This document shows positions 37,401 through 41,959 of a stretch of 64,000 bases of DNA, in pieces. The stretch comes from Bedellia somnulentella (taxonomy: Eukaryota > Arthropoda > Insecta > Lepidoptera > Bedelliidae), in contig OY755198.1 of the NCBI GenBank assembly GCA_963576735.1, forward strand, positions 310,001 to 374,000, read 5' to 3'. Position 1 is the first letter of the stretch; each line of letters begins with the position of its first letter. The position numbers were made by a program, and so were the translations under genes. The notes below the pieces were generated by a model that was not told the DNA's origin, made no database searches, and saw only the letters and a program-made list of their open reading frames with translations.

Positions 37401-37543
37401 TATCAATTAAATAAATATATGTATGATATACTTACATCCTGATCAGTGGCGAGACACAGTCGCGGCTGCAATTTCTCCTCTAGTTGGAGATAGTGAGCCA
37501 AGGTGCTGTACAGCGCCTGCAGCTCTTGCGGATCGCACGACAT
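17223..37543 (-). CDS. CycG: Cyclin G-like protein, eight coding exons
   Basis: Join 37543-37436, 34532-34417, 28743-28616, 22700-22633, 20620-20516, 19093-18917, 18003-17887, 17303-17223: exactly 900 nt, 299 residues plus stop, with every phase compatible. The N-terminal cyclin fold is visible: VTIGARDGAAHILRCLKVWF, then AVNLFDRFLTKMKVRPSH, then DDLIKISQTRCTARDVERM. A second helical domain follows (SELINLLEMAACEYSCSNVR), and the C-terminus has LSDRTAKVLRPTDRL and LLPTI. This order resembles insect cyclin G, a non-canonical cyclin family linked to PP2A, growth and DNA-damage responses. No PEST or D-box is obvious. The start ATG at 37543 is the first in frame; the frame entering from the 5' UTR exon is closed by TGA. 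Introns are loaded with transposons. The family call is from memory of motifs, without a search. Confidence 0.85.
17887..18003 (-). CDS. CycG: Cyclin G-like exon 7 (penultimate, amplified)
   Basis: 117 nt, phase 0 at both ends; acceptor GTACACAG. The donor is AAG-GTCTGC, a valid GT but poor match to GTAAGT. Encodes HVAAVAVGAAAARYERG, a Gly/Arg-rich loop and WPLSDRTAK. Very GC-rich. Joined to the next exon it gives LSDRTAKVLRPTDRL, which is the main evidence that the two belong together. Three further copies lie in the array. Confidence 0.72.
18004..18916 (-). other. Intron between cyclin G-like exons 6 and 7
   Basis: Spans the right edge of the tandem array. 18463-18560 matches 54081-54175 (an interspersed repeat with ACGTCGGGCTTTAAAAA and CGCGATTAAAATATCCG). 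Near 18557-18620 the text again resembles the array unit around 4183-4255, so a diverged piece of the unit continues past an inserted block at 18255-18556. Confidence 0.5.
18463..18560. repeat. Interspersed repeat F, copy 1
   Basis: About 95 bp shared with 54081-54175, including ATGATAACTGAAAAGTTTTC and GATTAAAATATCCG. No tail or inverted ends seen. Class unknown. Confidence 0.6.
18917..19093 (-). CDS. CycG: Cyclin G-like exon 6
   Basis: 177 nt, 59 codons, phase 0 at both ends; acceptor CATTCCAG, donor GTAAGT. Reads ESELINLLEMAACEYSCSNV, then RASALAFVMLAGRLERLELD, then a helix ending LQSVCH. This is the helical second domain. It is the last exon in unique sequence before the tandem array. 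Confidence 0.85.
19342..20307 (+). mobile_element. Non-autonomous Helitron-like element
   Basis: Begins TCTATACTTATAATAAATCT after an A and ends GACGATCCACTAG before a T, the expected TC...CTAG ends and A/T insertion site of Helitrons. The subterminal text ACCCGTGCGAAGCTGGGA forms the short hairpin typical of the 3' end. It contains a (GTCT)n microsatellite near 19465 and ACTCGACGGATTTTAACGAA, both common inside lepidopteran Helitrons. No Rep/helicase coding is present. It lies in the intron between exons 5 and 6. Confidence 0.65.
19464..19493. repeat. (GTCT)n microsatellite
   Basis: About seven tandem GTCT units inside the Helitron-like element. Confidence 0.9.
20516..20620 (-). CDS. CycG: Cyclin G-like exon 5
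   Basis: 105 nt, 35 codons, phase 0 at both ends; acceptor TTTTCCAG, donor GTAATT. Reads LSLADGPVSLNALHWLRCFL then PLYQMYCPSIITPEM, the linker and first helix of the second cyclin fold. Supported by frame continuity and splice sites; residue conservation is moderate. Confidence 0.8.
20698..20951 (+). repeat. SINE-like family A, near full-length
   Basis: Representative of the commonest repeat here. It begins GCTGTGTAGTGTCGG, contains GGTTAGAGACC (elsewhere GGTTGGAGACC), which resembles a pol III B box, and TTTCCAAAAGTGGCTG. It ends GCCGTGAGTATATGTAT with a short (ATGT)n tail. It has no terminal inverted repeats; clean 12- to 16-bp target duplications are seen at 28776 and 62355. This fits a SINE with a simple-repeat tail, although the 5' head is not a convincing tRNA. 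Confidence 0.75.
20961..21352 (+). repeat. SINE-A copy interrupted by repeat C
   Basis: Head at 20961-21083 and tail at 21240-21352 belong to one diverged SINE-A; repeat C (21084-21239) lies between them. Confidence 0.6.
21084..21239. repeat. Interspersed repeat C, copy 1
   Basis: Shares blocks with 39578-39730: CCAGTACACCC, GTGCACCAACT or GTGTACCAACT, ATACCGCGATGTA and GCTATGTG.GCGAGTGAG. Class unknown. Confidence 0.6.
21353..21574 (-). repeat. SINE-A copy
   Basis: Reverse-orientation copy, tail-to-tail with the preceding plus copy, ending CCGACACTACACAGC. An internal deletion removes the AAAAGATGGTAAAATAAAGG part. Confidence 0.75.
21819..22177. mobile_element. MITE with inverted ends (family M), copy 1
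   Basis: Ends GCCCGGCTAGTACGAGCG and CGCTCGTACTAGCCGGGC are perfect inverted repeats. The right half shares GATGGCAGTATAC, TAAGTGCGTAAGAGATGGCT and ACGCGATAACTAGTTTAAAC with the element at 23333-23470. It carries a second palindromic insertion at 21858-21995. No transposase. Confidence 0.75.
21858..21995. mobile_element. Palindromic element nested in the MITE
   Basis: 138 bp whose halves are near-perfect inverted repeats: it begins CGCCCGATTTCTGAATTGAG and ends with its reverse complement. A second inverted block is AACAACTTAAGTATCGTT. The loop is about 33 nt. Flanks read ..ATA and ATA.., a possible 2- or 3-bp target duplication. Absent from the sister MITE at 23333. Confidence 0.7.
22220..22466 (-). 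repeat. SINE-A copy
   Basis: Near full-length, from the ACATACATAC tail to CGGCACTACACGGC. Belongs to a subtype with CCCTTAGTCGCC and CACCCGTGGG. Confidence 0.75.
22633..22700 (-). CDS. CycG: Cyclin G-like exon 4
   Basis: 68-nt exon, acceptor GTTTGCAG, donor GTGAGT. With the base carried from exon 3 it reads IKISQTRCTARDVERMSGVV then VNK, matching the ISQ..CT..DLERM segment of the first cyclin fold in cyclin G. Phase 0 at the donor. Confidence 0.85.
22773..23020 (+). repeat. SINE-A copy
   Basis: Near full-length copy with (GTAT)n tail, in the intron between cyclin G-like exons 3 and 4. Confidence 0.8.
23160..23262. repeat. TATGAG-type minisatellite, block 1
   Basis: Degenerate repeats such as GAGTGTATGAGTGTACATGA, preceded by ATATTCATGGTTTGTAT. 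Equivalent blocks lie at 23650-23757 and 23880-23962, each followed by an exon 3 fragment. Together they form a larger duplicated unit. Confidence 0.7.
23267..23510 (-). pseudogene. Partial cyclin G-like exon 3 copy split by a MITE
   Basis: 23267-23332 and 23471-23510 together match the 3' part of exon 3 with its GTAAGT donor. It is interrupted by the MITE at 23333-23470 and has lost the 5' part and acceptor of the exon. Several substitutions are present. It cannot act as a normal internal exon. Confidence 0.75.
23333..23470. mobile_element. MITE family M, copy 2
   Basis: 138 bp ending AGGGCAAGCACGAGCG and its inverse. The core is the same as in the element at 21819-22177, but the outer eight or so bases of the inverted ends differ while remaining symmetrical. 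Inserted in the exon 3 fragment. Confidence 0.75.
23650..23757. repeat. TATGAG-type minisatellite, block 2
   Basis: Degenerate TATGAG-rich stretch after TTTTCATGGTTTGTATG, ending just before the second exon 3 fragment. Same arrangement as blocks 1 and 3. Confidence 0.65.
23759..23858 (-). pseudogene. Partial cyclin G-like exon 3 copy
   Basis: About 95 bp matching the 3' part of exon 3 with donor GTAAGT. An in-frame TGA replaces the AGA arginine codon (HSKDE then stop). The 5' part of the exon and its acceptor are absent. Confidence 0.8.
23880..23962. repeat. TATGAG-type minisatellite, block 3
   Basis: Degenerate TATGAGTG units ending in CTATGTAT. The gypsy insertion at 23963 splits this block from the functional exon 3 (TGTAT resumes at 28596). 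Confidence 0.65.
23963..24067 (-). repeat. 3' LTR of gypsy element 1
   Basis: 105 bp, unusually short for Ty3/gypsy. Starts TGTTAG and ends TATAACA as read on the plus strand. Confidence 0.92.
24113..28435 (-). CDS. Gag-Pol polyprotein of gypsy element 1
   Basis: 1440 codons in one frame. Gag is followed by two CCHC knuckles (about residues 215-228 and 235-248), the second CKKCGLKGHMQRVC. Aspartic protease has DTG at about 302-304 and LLGRDF near 370. Reverse transcriptase has LDLSGAY near 519 and FLDD near 599. RNase H starts near DAS 748. Integrase has an H-H-C-C zinc site at about 993-1029 and a D,D35E triad near D1057, D1112 and E1148. Start MAQSIGVL lies 55 bp from the LTR. Fusion of gag and pol in one frame without a frameshift is a feature of some Ty3/gypsy lineages. 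No env is encoded. The frame looks intact, so it could be an active copy. Confidence 0.93.
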   Translation of the reverse strand: MAQSIGVLSSFNHEINDWNSFKGRLEQWFMANDIDSVADKAAVKRRAILLSSLSEATYQLIQDLASPRDVGNLSYEEVVGLLDGHFSTKRCIFAQRHYFHTAAQSPGESLAEWAVRVRSLAKSCEFQPGVLQENLRDRFVLGLTNGPARDKLFGEPLEQLTLQRAVDLAESVNCARAGARVLSDSHQSVPYSEVQKIVSRDVRKGGPPARPSLQCSVCGFYGHSEKKCRFKNVYCKKCGLKGHMQRVCDKNVNKSENQNYLQYFSDDGDDGKKLLFNIRSLHGEPMHESVMVDNRSITFEVDTGSAVTVISDYLYFKYFSDYSLQSSKKILRSYNGGLIKILGKINLPFSYNSLTENIDLFVVENGGPPLLGRDFFAKFKMQICSVNICQTDTFMSKFSQSFPHLFSDSLGCCTGLEVNLNLKRDSVPIYCKARPVPFSLRPKLEEELDRLEKLGIIEPVTFSEYASPIVPVLRKDGKIRLCADYSVTINKQLIVDKYPLPRVEELFSKLHNGVKFSKLDLSGAYSQLLLSQSSKNLTCINTHKGLYNFTRLVFGLSSAPAIFQRTLANILFTSNTENLGNSAGSAPSKGLLQDGVLLFLDDILITGKTEAEHMARLYEVFRRLDKAGLVLKKEKCMFFQDSVTYLGFTIDKDGLHKCPEKVRAIIEAKIPTNVTELKSFLGLVNYYRIFIKNASSTLAPLHELLQKNVKWNWTKEHNVSFTLIKNDLASDNTLAHYNPDARIILTVDASPWGLGAVLSQIVEDGIERPVSYASRSLNSAEKSYSQIQKEATAIIFGVKKFHQYLYGRSSPFILKTDHKPLISIFHPEKGIPEVSANRLQRYAIFLSAYNYKIEFVNSASNCADFFSRSMLCDNDKSDSTAAAARAQPVSSLSDNKYESPAQPDVACYINFVFESHSNLITLVELAKFTSSNKVTSQVMRYVLKGWPKNVIDKNLRPYFLCQNELAVEKGCLMRGTRVVIPHELQLSIFKELHRGHIGIIKMKAEARSRFWWPGMSTALERALADCAVCAQLQPAPARAPLTPWPYPSEPWQRVHLDFLGPINDKMFLVVVDAFSKWVEVFNVTTGYSSKTIIKILCELMARFGLFHTICSDNGPSFVSTEFEFFCTSNGITHLTTPAYHPASNGQAESYVKIVKKALKGILVTNNRNLDLKLNEFLFYYRNSEHSTTKKSPAEVLFGRKLRCRLDLLKPTSPPSSDLSISSNVHHKQSLQAKYYKGNRKIDFSTNELVYVRVYKNNKPFWNKGVIQKVTGKSTYLVLLDECNRIVKRHKNQIRKLKGESVEVEVKQSHQSPCSAMSSQDDSLQPLSFRFNTPTHPSSSVVNPECLSTERVALEIPAEDNQLIANEDEVRQSVIPLSSSSIPECHPEEWQDCIPGEDMETRGPSTPPLPPVFIGSESEPVTTERSPRYDLRSRKKVNYKV
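28474..28489 (-). other. Primer binding site, tRNA-Ser type
   Basis: Minus strand TGGCGCAGTCGGAAC. The first 11 bases complement the CGACUGCGCCA end expected of insect tRNA-Ser. Confidence 0.65.
28491..28595 (-). repeat. 5' LTR of gypsy element 1
   Basis: Matches 23963-24067 along its length by eye; followed on the minus strand by G and the tRNA-Ser type primer site. Confidence 0.92.
28616..28743 (-). CDS. CycG: Cyclin G-like exon 3 (cyclin box, middle)
   Basis: 128 nt, acceptor AATTGCAG, donor GTAAGT. Completes the arginine codon, then reads FLTKMKVRPSHIPCLTIACM and NIALDYQAEHSKEERRVST, ending one base into the next codon. The gypsy element ending at 28595 sits only 20 bp beyond its donor. 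Partial copies of its 3' part lie at 23759-23858 and, split, at 23267-23510. Confidence 0.87.
28776..29020 (+). repeat. SINE-A copy with clear target duplication
   Basis: Flanked by TTGTATATTTGT at 28761-28772 and again at 29021-29032. Ends in TATGTATGTATG. The best evidence that family A moves by target-primed reverse transcription. Confidence 0.85.
29076..29222 (+). repeat. tRNA-like element G, copy 1
   Basis: The core 29109-29182 folds in part like a tRNA: acceptor GACACTT with GGGTGTC, D arm GCTC/GAGC, T arm GTGGG/CCCGC with TTCGATT, and a B box GGTTCGATTCC. The anticodon arm is abnormal (4 bp, 8-nt loop). The core is bracketed by inverted AAGGAAAGAAAATTTTCG and CGAAATTTTTCTTTCCTT. The 3' end AATAATCCCCAC recurs at 61165 and 63282. 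Confidence 0.55.
29223..29326 (-). repeat. 3' LTR of gypsy element 2
   Basis: 104 bp, diverged from the LTRs of element 1 (for example TACGTGGTAACGG against TGCGTGAACACGG) but matching 33409-33512. Confidence 0.9.
29388..33353 (-). CDS. Gag-Pol of gypsy element 2 with in-frame RT deletion
   Basis: 1321 codons. Same domain order as element 1: two CCHC knuckles, DTG protease, RNase H, integrase with zinc site and D,D35E. The RT is missing 128 residues: IIEPV runs straight into KGLLQDG and then FLDD. The lost part includes the LDLSGAY motif with the first catalytic aspartate and the fingers, so polymerase activity is not expected. The missing segment corresponds to 26673-27056 of element 1 (384 bp) with a 2-bp TA overlap at the junction. 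Upstream it also has extra Ser/Gly residues before the knuckles. The rest stays open, which is unusual for a dead copy. Confidence 0.92.
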   Translation of the reverse strand: MSQSIGVLSSFNYEINDWNSFKGRLEQWFLANDIDSVADKAAVKRRAILLSSLSETTYQLIQDLASPRDVGNLSYEEVIDLFDGHFSTTRCTFAQRHHFHTAVQSPGESFAEWAVRVRSLAKSCEFQTSVLQENLRDRFVLGLTNGPARDKLFAEPLEQLTLQKAVQLAESVNCSRAGARVLSGSHQSVPFSEVQKIVSRDVRAVHRDSAGSTSPSSCRGGAPPRPSLQCSVCGYYGHRDNKCRFKNVVCKKCGLKGHLQRVCDKNVSKSEKQNYLQYCSDDGDDGKKLLFNIRSLQGEPMHESIIVDNKSLTFEVDTGSAVTVISDYLYYKYFSDYSLQSSKKILRSYNGSLIKILGKINLPFSYNSRTENIDLFVVENGGPPLLGRDFIAKFEMQICPINICQTDTFLSKFSQCFPHLFSDSLGCCKGLEVNLNLKPDSVPIYCKARPVPFSLRPKLEEELDRLEKLGIIEPVKGLLQDGVLLFLDDILITGSTEAEHMARLYEVFRRLDKAGLVLKKEKCMFFQDSVTYLGFTIDKDGLHKCPEKVRAIIEAKIPTNTTELKSFLGLVNYYRIFIKNASSILAPLHELLQKNVKWNWTKEHSASFSLIKKDLASDNTLAHYNPDARIILTVDASPWGLGAVLSQIDKDGIEHPVSYASRSLNSAEKSYSQIQKEATAIIFGVRKFHQYLYGRSNPFILKTDHKPLLSIFHPEKGIPEVSANRLQRYAIFLSAYNYKIEYINSASNCADFFSRSMLCDKSESTARAVRAQPVSYSYHNNYDSPAQPDVACYINFVFDSQSNLITLVELAKSTSSNKITSQVMRYVLKGWPKNIIDKNLRPYFLCQNELAVEKGCLMRGTRVVIPVELQSSIFLELHRGHVGIIKMKAEARSRFWWPGMSSALERALADCAVCAQLQPAPARAPLTPWPYPAEPWERVHLDLLGPINDKMFLVIVDAHSKWVEVFNVTTGYSSKTIIKILCELMARFGLFRTICSDNGPSFVSSEFESFCTSNGITHLTAPAYHPASNGQAESYVKIVKKALKGILVSNSRNLDLKLNEFLFYYRNSEHSTTKRSPAEVLFGRKLRCRLDFLKSTSLPSSDLSISANVQQNQSLQARFYKGNRKIDFSANELVHVRIYKNNKPFWEKGIVQKVLGKSTYLVLLQENNKIVKRHKNQIRKLKGESVEVEVKQSNQPQCPAVSSHDDSLLPLSFRLNTSSQPSPTMVNTQCLPTEEVTPVMPAEDNQRATEQEARQSVNPVSGSSIPECSPEEWQDCIPGEVTETSVPSTAPLPPVLIGSEAEPVTTEQPPRYNLRPRKKVS
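33409..33512 (-). repeat. 5' LTR of gypsy element 2
   Basis: Matches 29223-29326 along its length by eye, which points to a fairly recent insertion. Confidence 0.9.
33697..33950 (-). repeat. SINE-A copy
   Basis: Full-length reverse copy with ACATAC tail, in the intron between cyclin G-like exons 2 and 3. Confidence 0.8.
34139..34394 (+). repeat. SINE-A copy next to cyclin G-like exon 2
   Basis: Near full-length with (GTAT)n tail ending about 20 bp from the exon 2 donor at 34416. Confidence 0.8.
34417..34532 (-). CDS. CycG: Cyclin G-like exon 2 (cyclin box, first part)
   Basis: 116 nt, acceptor ATGTTAG, donor GTAAAT. Encodes GDDVTIGARDGAAHILRCL then KVWFDLSTEVFLHAVNLFD, ending two bases into the next codon. 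It includes the conserved lysine of helix 1 and the AVNLFDR segment of helix 2. Codon use is GC-rich compared with the flanking introns. Confidence 0.88.
34622..34983 (+). repeat. SINE-B (tRNA-derived), full-length copy
   Basis: Head has a good A box TAGCCCAGTGGG and a B-box-like GTTCAAATCC, so a tRNA-derived pol III promoter. Body includes GGGAAAACATCGTGAGGAAA and GATAGGCCTGCCCCCTATCA. Tail TTATGTTATG. Flanked by a 12-bp target duplication ATGTAAAGGCAA (34610-34621, 34984-34995). Represents module II (CCAGGTGACAAAGTCACGTG). Confidence 0.88.
35013..35180 (+). repeat. SINE-A copy, old subtype
   Basis: Short, diverged copy with CAAATGTGGCTGAGGAG instead of CAAAAGTGGCTGAGG and a GTATGTATG tail. 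Confidence 0.65.
35392..35612 (+). repeat. SINE-A copy
   Basis: Near full-length; subtype with CCCGTGGGTGATCGTAAG. Confidence 0.75.
35801..36042 (-). repeat. SINE-A copy
   Basis: Near full-length reverse copy. TGGAATACATACATA is present on the left and again just after the head, a likely target duplication. Confidence 0.8.
36043..37160. other. Intronic sequence without identified element
   Basis: AT-rich. 36085-36115 resembles the end of hairpin family D (CATTGGGGTAGACAGA). 36515-36590 holds a small inverted block TCACTCT...AGAGTGA beside CGCGCGCGC. The hydrophobic 78-codon frame at 36846 has no supporting features and is not called. Confidence 0.4.
37161..37230 (-). repeat. SINE-A head fragment
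   Basis: Only the head remains: GTTAGTCGCCTCTTACG to CCGACACTACACGGC. Confidence 0.65.
37266..37328 (-). repeat. SINE-B head fragment
   Basis: Reverse strand reads CGTGATAGCTCAATGGGTAG, an A box as in family B, followed by degraded tRNA-like sequence. No body. Confidence 0.55.
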
Positions 37544-37563
37544 CGCGAAGGGAGAATCGGCAC
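37436..37563 (-). CDS. CycG: Cyclin G-like exon 1 (start codon exon)
   Basis: 128-nt exon between a CCTGTAG acceptor and a GTAAGT donor. Translation starts at 37543 (MSCDPQELQALYSTL); the first 20 nt are 5' UTR. It encodes a leucine-rich N-terminal helix ending CLATDQD, with phase 0 at the donor. The stretch ELQALYSTLAHYLQLEEK is typical of the helix preceding the cyclin box in this family. Confidence 0.85.
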
Positions 37564-39577
37564 CTACAGGGTAGAATTAAGTTATAACTTTATATTACGA
37601 CTCTAAACGACTACGACTGCGTGATGCAAGTAATGTAAGGAAAATAATGTCTTAAATTTTATTTATTCAATTTAAAGGGTACAAAAGCAATGTCTTTAAA
37701 ACAAAAAGCCTGCTGACTGGAGGTTTCTTTTCAGCTAGATTGTGAATGAAGTAAGGACGTCAGAAGAATGTTTTTTGTTTTACTCAGCACAACAAAGATT
37801 TAAAAGTTAATGGAAAACTTTATATCTCCGGTTTTAATATATTTAATGGAACAAATCAAGACCTAGTTGTCTGCGTCACACATAAGTCTCTCAGAATGTT
37901 TATCCCGAAGAATGTGAACTCATCATTATGTGTCCACACTCTTCTAAATTAATTTTATGAAACTCGGTTGAATTTTCATAAAACTTATTTAGTATATATT
38001 TCATTTGGCATTCGAAAAATGCAATATACTTTTGATATTGTGTTTATGCGTTAAATATTTATGAGAGTTCGTGAAAGGTTTTATTACAAAATAGCTGACC
38101 AGACAGACTTCGTACTGTCAAAAGTGTACACTTTCACGACGTCAAACTGAAATATTTAACTGACCCGTTGAGGGTCTCTGTCATGCGGTGAGAAAAAGGG
38201 TGTTTTTCATAGTGTCCCCACAATATTTTCAAACTTTAAGTTTATAAGTATAGTAGTTTCGGCTGAGCATTGATTCTGAGTCAGTCAGTCCGTCTTGTCT
38301 TGCGCTTTCTGCACGCGTGTCAATTTTTTTGCTAAGTCATTTTAAAACTGTACTATCTTCTAAGACTATACTGTCGCAAACATTTTTTTAGATCGTATGA
38401 AGAGGAATAATTCTTTCATGCATGCTTTTTGGGTAACTCAAACGGTTTACGCAGCTTACACAACGGAAAACTTTATATTTTAAATATAAATAATTATACC
38501 CGTTTTTGCAACATTTATTCGATGACTCTTTGCTCCTATTGGTCGCAGCGTGATGATATATAGCCTAAAGCCTTCCTCAATAAATGGACTATCCAACACA
38601 AAAATAATTTTTCAATTTGATTCGACTGTTCCTGAGATCCTAGCGTTCAAACAAACAAACTCTTCAGCTTTATAATATTAGTATAGATTTTCGCATTTTT
38701 TAATATCACATTTTTTATGTCAATTTAATTTGGTTTCTGCCTTATTTACTTAAGTCATCTATGCACTATAGTTATGGATAAATGACGATCGAAATTACGT
38801 CAATTGGTATATTTATTACGACGCAATTTACATTGATAAATCTCAGTGCGTAATTTATTATATTACTATCTTACTCAAATAAACAGACGATTTAAACCGA
38901 TATGGATTTTTCTTGGTTTTCTTTAACTCGTTTATTACATATTTGCAATTAAGCGACTTTTCATGAAGGGGTTAACAAATGCAACTATTATCTATATCAT
39001 TTGAAAAATTTGTGAATAATCTATTCACATAAATAACATTGGAGTAGCTGTTGTAATATTTAAATGACCACTTTTAACTAAATGCATACGAATGTTTACT
39101 ATTTACGTGTACGAAAACAGTTTTTTATATATTTGTTTCTTTGTATGTACTCACTATGGACTATGGCCAAATCACCTTCGATAGGGTAGGCTCGAGCCCC
39201 TTGGTGGGGACATATATGGGCTGTGAGAATGAGATGTACTCAACCTCTGACACGGCTTAACCGATTTTAACCGGACTTTTACTAATGAAGTAAGGACTAA
39301 TTAAAGTAAATATTAATCCTGCTTGTGACTGCTGCCTTTGAGAAAACTCTTTTGAGTATTGTACAAGTTTAAAAAAAGTTACACACACATATATATTGTG
39401 TTCCATGGCAAGATTATTCCAAACATTATACTAGACATGAGAACCACAATGACAGACAAATTCAACTTTTTAAGCTACATATGGTGAAAGTACAAAACTA
39501 TGTTGCTAAATTAGGCATTCTTTTAAAACCAGAACTAGCTACTGGATAATAAAATAATAGCCCGATCCTAAACACGG
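37564..39577. other. Intron between 5' UTR exon and cyclin G-like exon 1
   Basis: Mostly unassigned AT-rich sequence. On the minus strand 38688 downward reads TCTATACTAATATTATAAAG and AACAAACAAACTC in inverse, the usual 5' end of another lepidopteran Helitron family, extending to perhaps 38510. No coding exon was found. Confidence 0.4.
38510..38688 (-). mobile_element. Helitron-like 5' fragment
   Basis: Minus strand begins TCTATACTAATATTATAAAG and then GAAGAGTTTGTTTGTTTG, a start common to lepidopteran Helitrons. The 3' end is not identified. Confidence 0.45.
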
Positions 39578-39730
39578 TTTGTGAGAACGGCAGATACTGT
39601 CCAGTACACCCAACTGTGCACCAACTAATGTTGTGTTTATACTTTGTAAATTTAAGACTTTGATACCGCGATGTATCTCAACTAGAGATGCCGCTATGTG
39701 AGCGAGTGAGACCACCTATAGTCGGCACAA
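39578..39730. repeat. Interspersed repeat C, copy 2
   Basis: Diverged copy of 21084-21239 in the same orientation. Confidence 0.6.
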
Positions 39731-39914
39731 AGCTAATCTGACAGCTATCAGACTTCTATCATGTATTACTACAGATACACAATTCCATGCAAAATCCATT
39801 GGACTGCAGAGACACTTTTTGGTCAGCTACACAATTCACAGGACTCATCCATCTTTACAATCTATAAACACAAATATATAACATAACACACACATAATAC
39901 AAAACTCTACTTAC

Positions 39915-40110
39915 CAGAAGGAAAAAGAAGCCGAAACGACAATATGGTGTCCAATCAGCACCGATCCGCCCTCCGAGCGCGACCGGGCGCTAGCCTCAGT
40001 ACCTGACGAGACAGAACTGTCAGCGACCAGTGGTACTGGTCTACTGGCTATACCTCGGGGTAAGGGGGCAGGGGTCAGGGTAAAGTGGTAGCGAGAGAAT
40101 GTGATCTTTT
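39915..40110 (-). other. CycG: Probable 5' UTR exon of the cyclin G-like gene
   Basis: A GC-richer island on the minus strand ends at CCTTCTG followed by a strong GTAAGT donor. Joined to the 37436-37563 exon, the frame has a TGA and then no ATG until MSCDPQ, which fits an untranslated leader. The upper boundary is a guess; no clear TATA or initiator was identified. Confidence 0.4.
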
Positions 40111-41002
40111 AATTGTTTTGACGAAGTTTAAATAGGAGTATGAGATTCTTAAAGGTTTTCGTTAGTAAAAACTAGATGGCGCTAATCGAAATTAAGTTCG
40201 GGTTAGGGCCACTAGATGGAATTACTTTTTTAGAAACTGCTGTTATTTCGTTAGAGATGTAATTTAAAGATATGATTGATAAAACTTAGCCCTTTGAATA
40301 ATAAATAGATGGTGCTAATCGATATTTAGTTCGAATTAGTGCCACTAGATGGAGTCACTTTAGAATGGGTTTAGTTAAGGATAGATTCTTACATTCAGAA
40401 CTTTCTTTAAGGTGAGTTTAGGTGAGGATAGGTAAATAGGTAACAGGACAAGGTATAGTCAGCAAAAGGTTACCGATGACAATGTTTTGTTGAAAAACGA
40501 TTGATCAGCGACCTTCAGAGGAGTCAGGTACGAACACAATGACGGTTGAACGTCAATGTCGGCCTCAGTGTCGGTAACCCAACACGCAGTGTATTATAAA
40601 CACAATATATAACAACAACGCCTCGGTCGTTGAACCCTTTAGTATACACCGGGATTGCTCCCTTAATACTATTTTTATGTGAACCGCAAGCAGTTCAGAC
40701 AGAGGGTCACTTGATATAACTGTTTTAGGCACTTTTCAATATTCCTGTGAAAGTTGGTGAAAGATCGTTATAGTAAAGCGTGTAGATGATTTTGCTGTTG
40801 GTCCTAAACATCCAGTTGTATGTAGCGCAACGTACAAAAAGGAAAGTTTTAAATTCAACCAGTGTCTTTTTCATGTCGTATTGAATATGAATAAGATTGA
40901 TATAAAGGTATCAATAACAACGCCCCTATGAAGGTATGAGAAACGCGAGATTTTCGCCATTATCGTATAAAATACCTAAAGTAAACCATTTTCATGCAAA
41001 AG
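40111..41002. other. Upstream flank of the cyclin G-like gene
   Basis: A short duplicated block, ATAGATGGTGCTAATCGA and CTAGATGGCGCTAATCGA with GTGCCACTAGATGG, occurs at about 40170-40220 and 40305-40360. Otherwise unassigned. Confidence 0.4.
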
Positions 41003-41003
41003 A

Positions 41004-41234
41004 ACATACATACATATACTCACGGATATCAATCCAGAACCACAGCCACAGAGCTAGAAATAACGCGGCCACATTTGGAAGCTGATAGGGGACAAGATGG
41101 TAGAAATAAAGTATCGTTGGTGATGGGTCTTCAATCACATCGACCAAAACCACTTATCAAAGCCCCCATACCCTTAGTCGCCTCTTACATGTGGGTAGAA
41201 AGGGGTAATGCTATTCTAAGCCGGCAATACACAG
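41004..41234 (-). repeat. SINE-A copy, ACATTTGG subtype
   Basis: Diverged reverse copy (GCCACATTTGGAAGCTGATA, CATCGACCAAAACC). It also creates a chance 104-codon plus-strand frame. Confidence 0.7.
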
Positions 41235-41348
41235 ATAAAAAACCAAGTTCACACATATCTATTGCTACAAAGTTAGCGCTCAGAAGTAGTATAAATAAAA
41301 ACGTTTAAAATTCGTCAACCCCATGTCTAATCGAGTCGTAAGTATAAA

Positions 41349-41619
41349 TAACATATCGCACTCTCAGAACGAAAGAGGCTCAAGTCAAAAATAGTGATAT
41401 TGAGTTACAATCATAGAGAGGCATAAAAAAGTATGTTCTAAAACAAAGGCACTTATTGTTAGGGGGTCGGAAAATTCGCTATCCTGTTTTTTTAACAATT
41501 AGTGCCTTTGTTTTACTATTCATCAGATTGAGCATACCTTTTTATGTCTCTCTAGGATTGTAACTCAATATCACTATTTTTGAGTTGAGCCTCTTTCGTT
41601 CTGAGAGTACGATATGTTA
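41349..41619. mobile_element. Fold-back element with ~110-bp inverted arms
   Basis: Arms run from TAACATATCGCACTCTCAGA to its inverse ending CGATATGTTA. Arm content includes AACGAAAGAGGCTCAA and GATATTGAGTTACAATC on the left and their inverse on the right. The loop is about 35-50 nt around GGGGTCGGAAAATTCGC. No coding. Target duplication not clear. Confidence 0.75.
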
Positions 41620-41959
41620 CCAGTTCGTCGACTTGTCTCAACATGAATGATAAACAGCGTGATAACACGAGCTAGCATGATCGACACTAAACTGATAAGT
41701 CACCTCTCAAAATAACGGCGAAAACAGCGTGAATAAAAATATATCGCAGATCATATTCTAGAAAAGTCTGAATACTATACTACTATCATACTTCGTTGAC
41801 GTCTCTTGAAATGAAATCATTGAGCAATAACTATTAAAGATTTAGCAAGCGAGATAGCTCAGCGGGTAGAACATCGCTTATCGTGCAGGCGATGATGGTT
41901 GAAATCACGGGTCGGGCCTACAAAAATGTTGTCTTTTCTAAAGACATATGTGTGGTTAA

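Noticed and set aside
41004..41308. 104-codon plus-strand frame
   Set aside because: Entirely within and just past a reverse SINE-A copy; chance frame.
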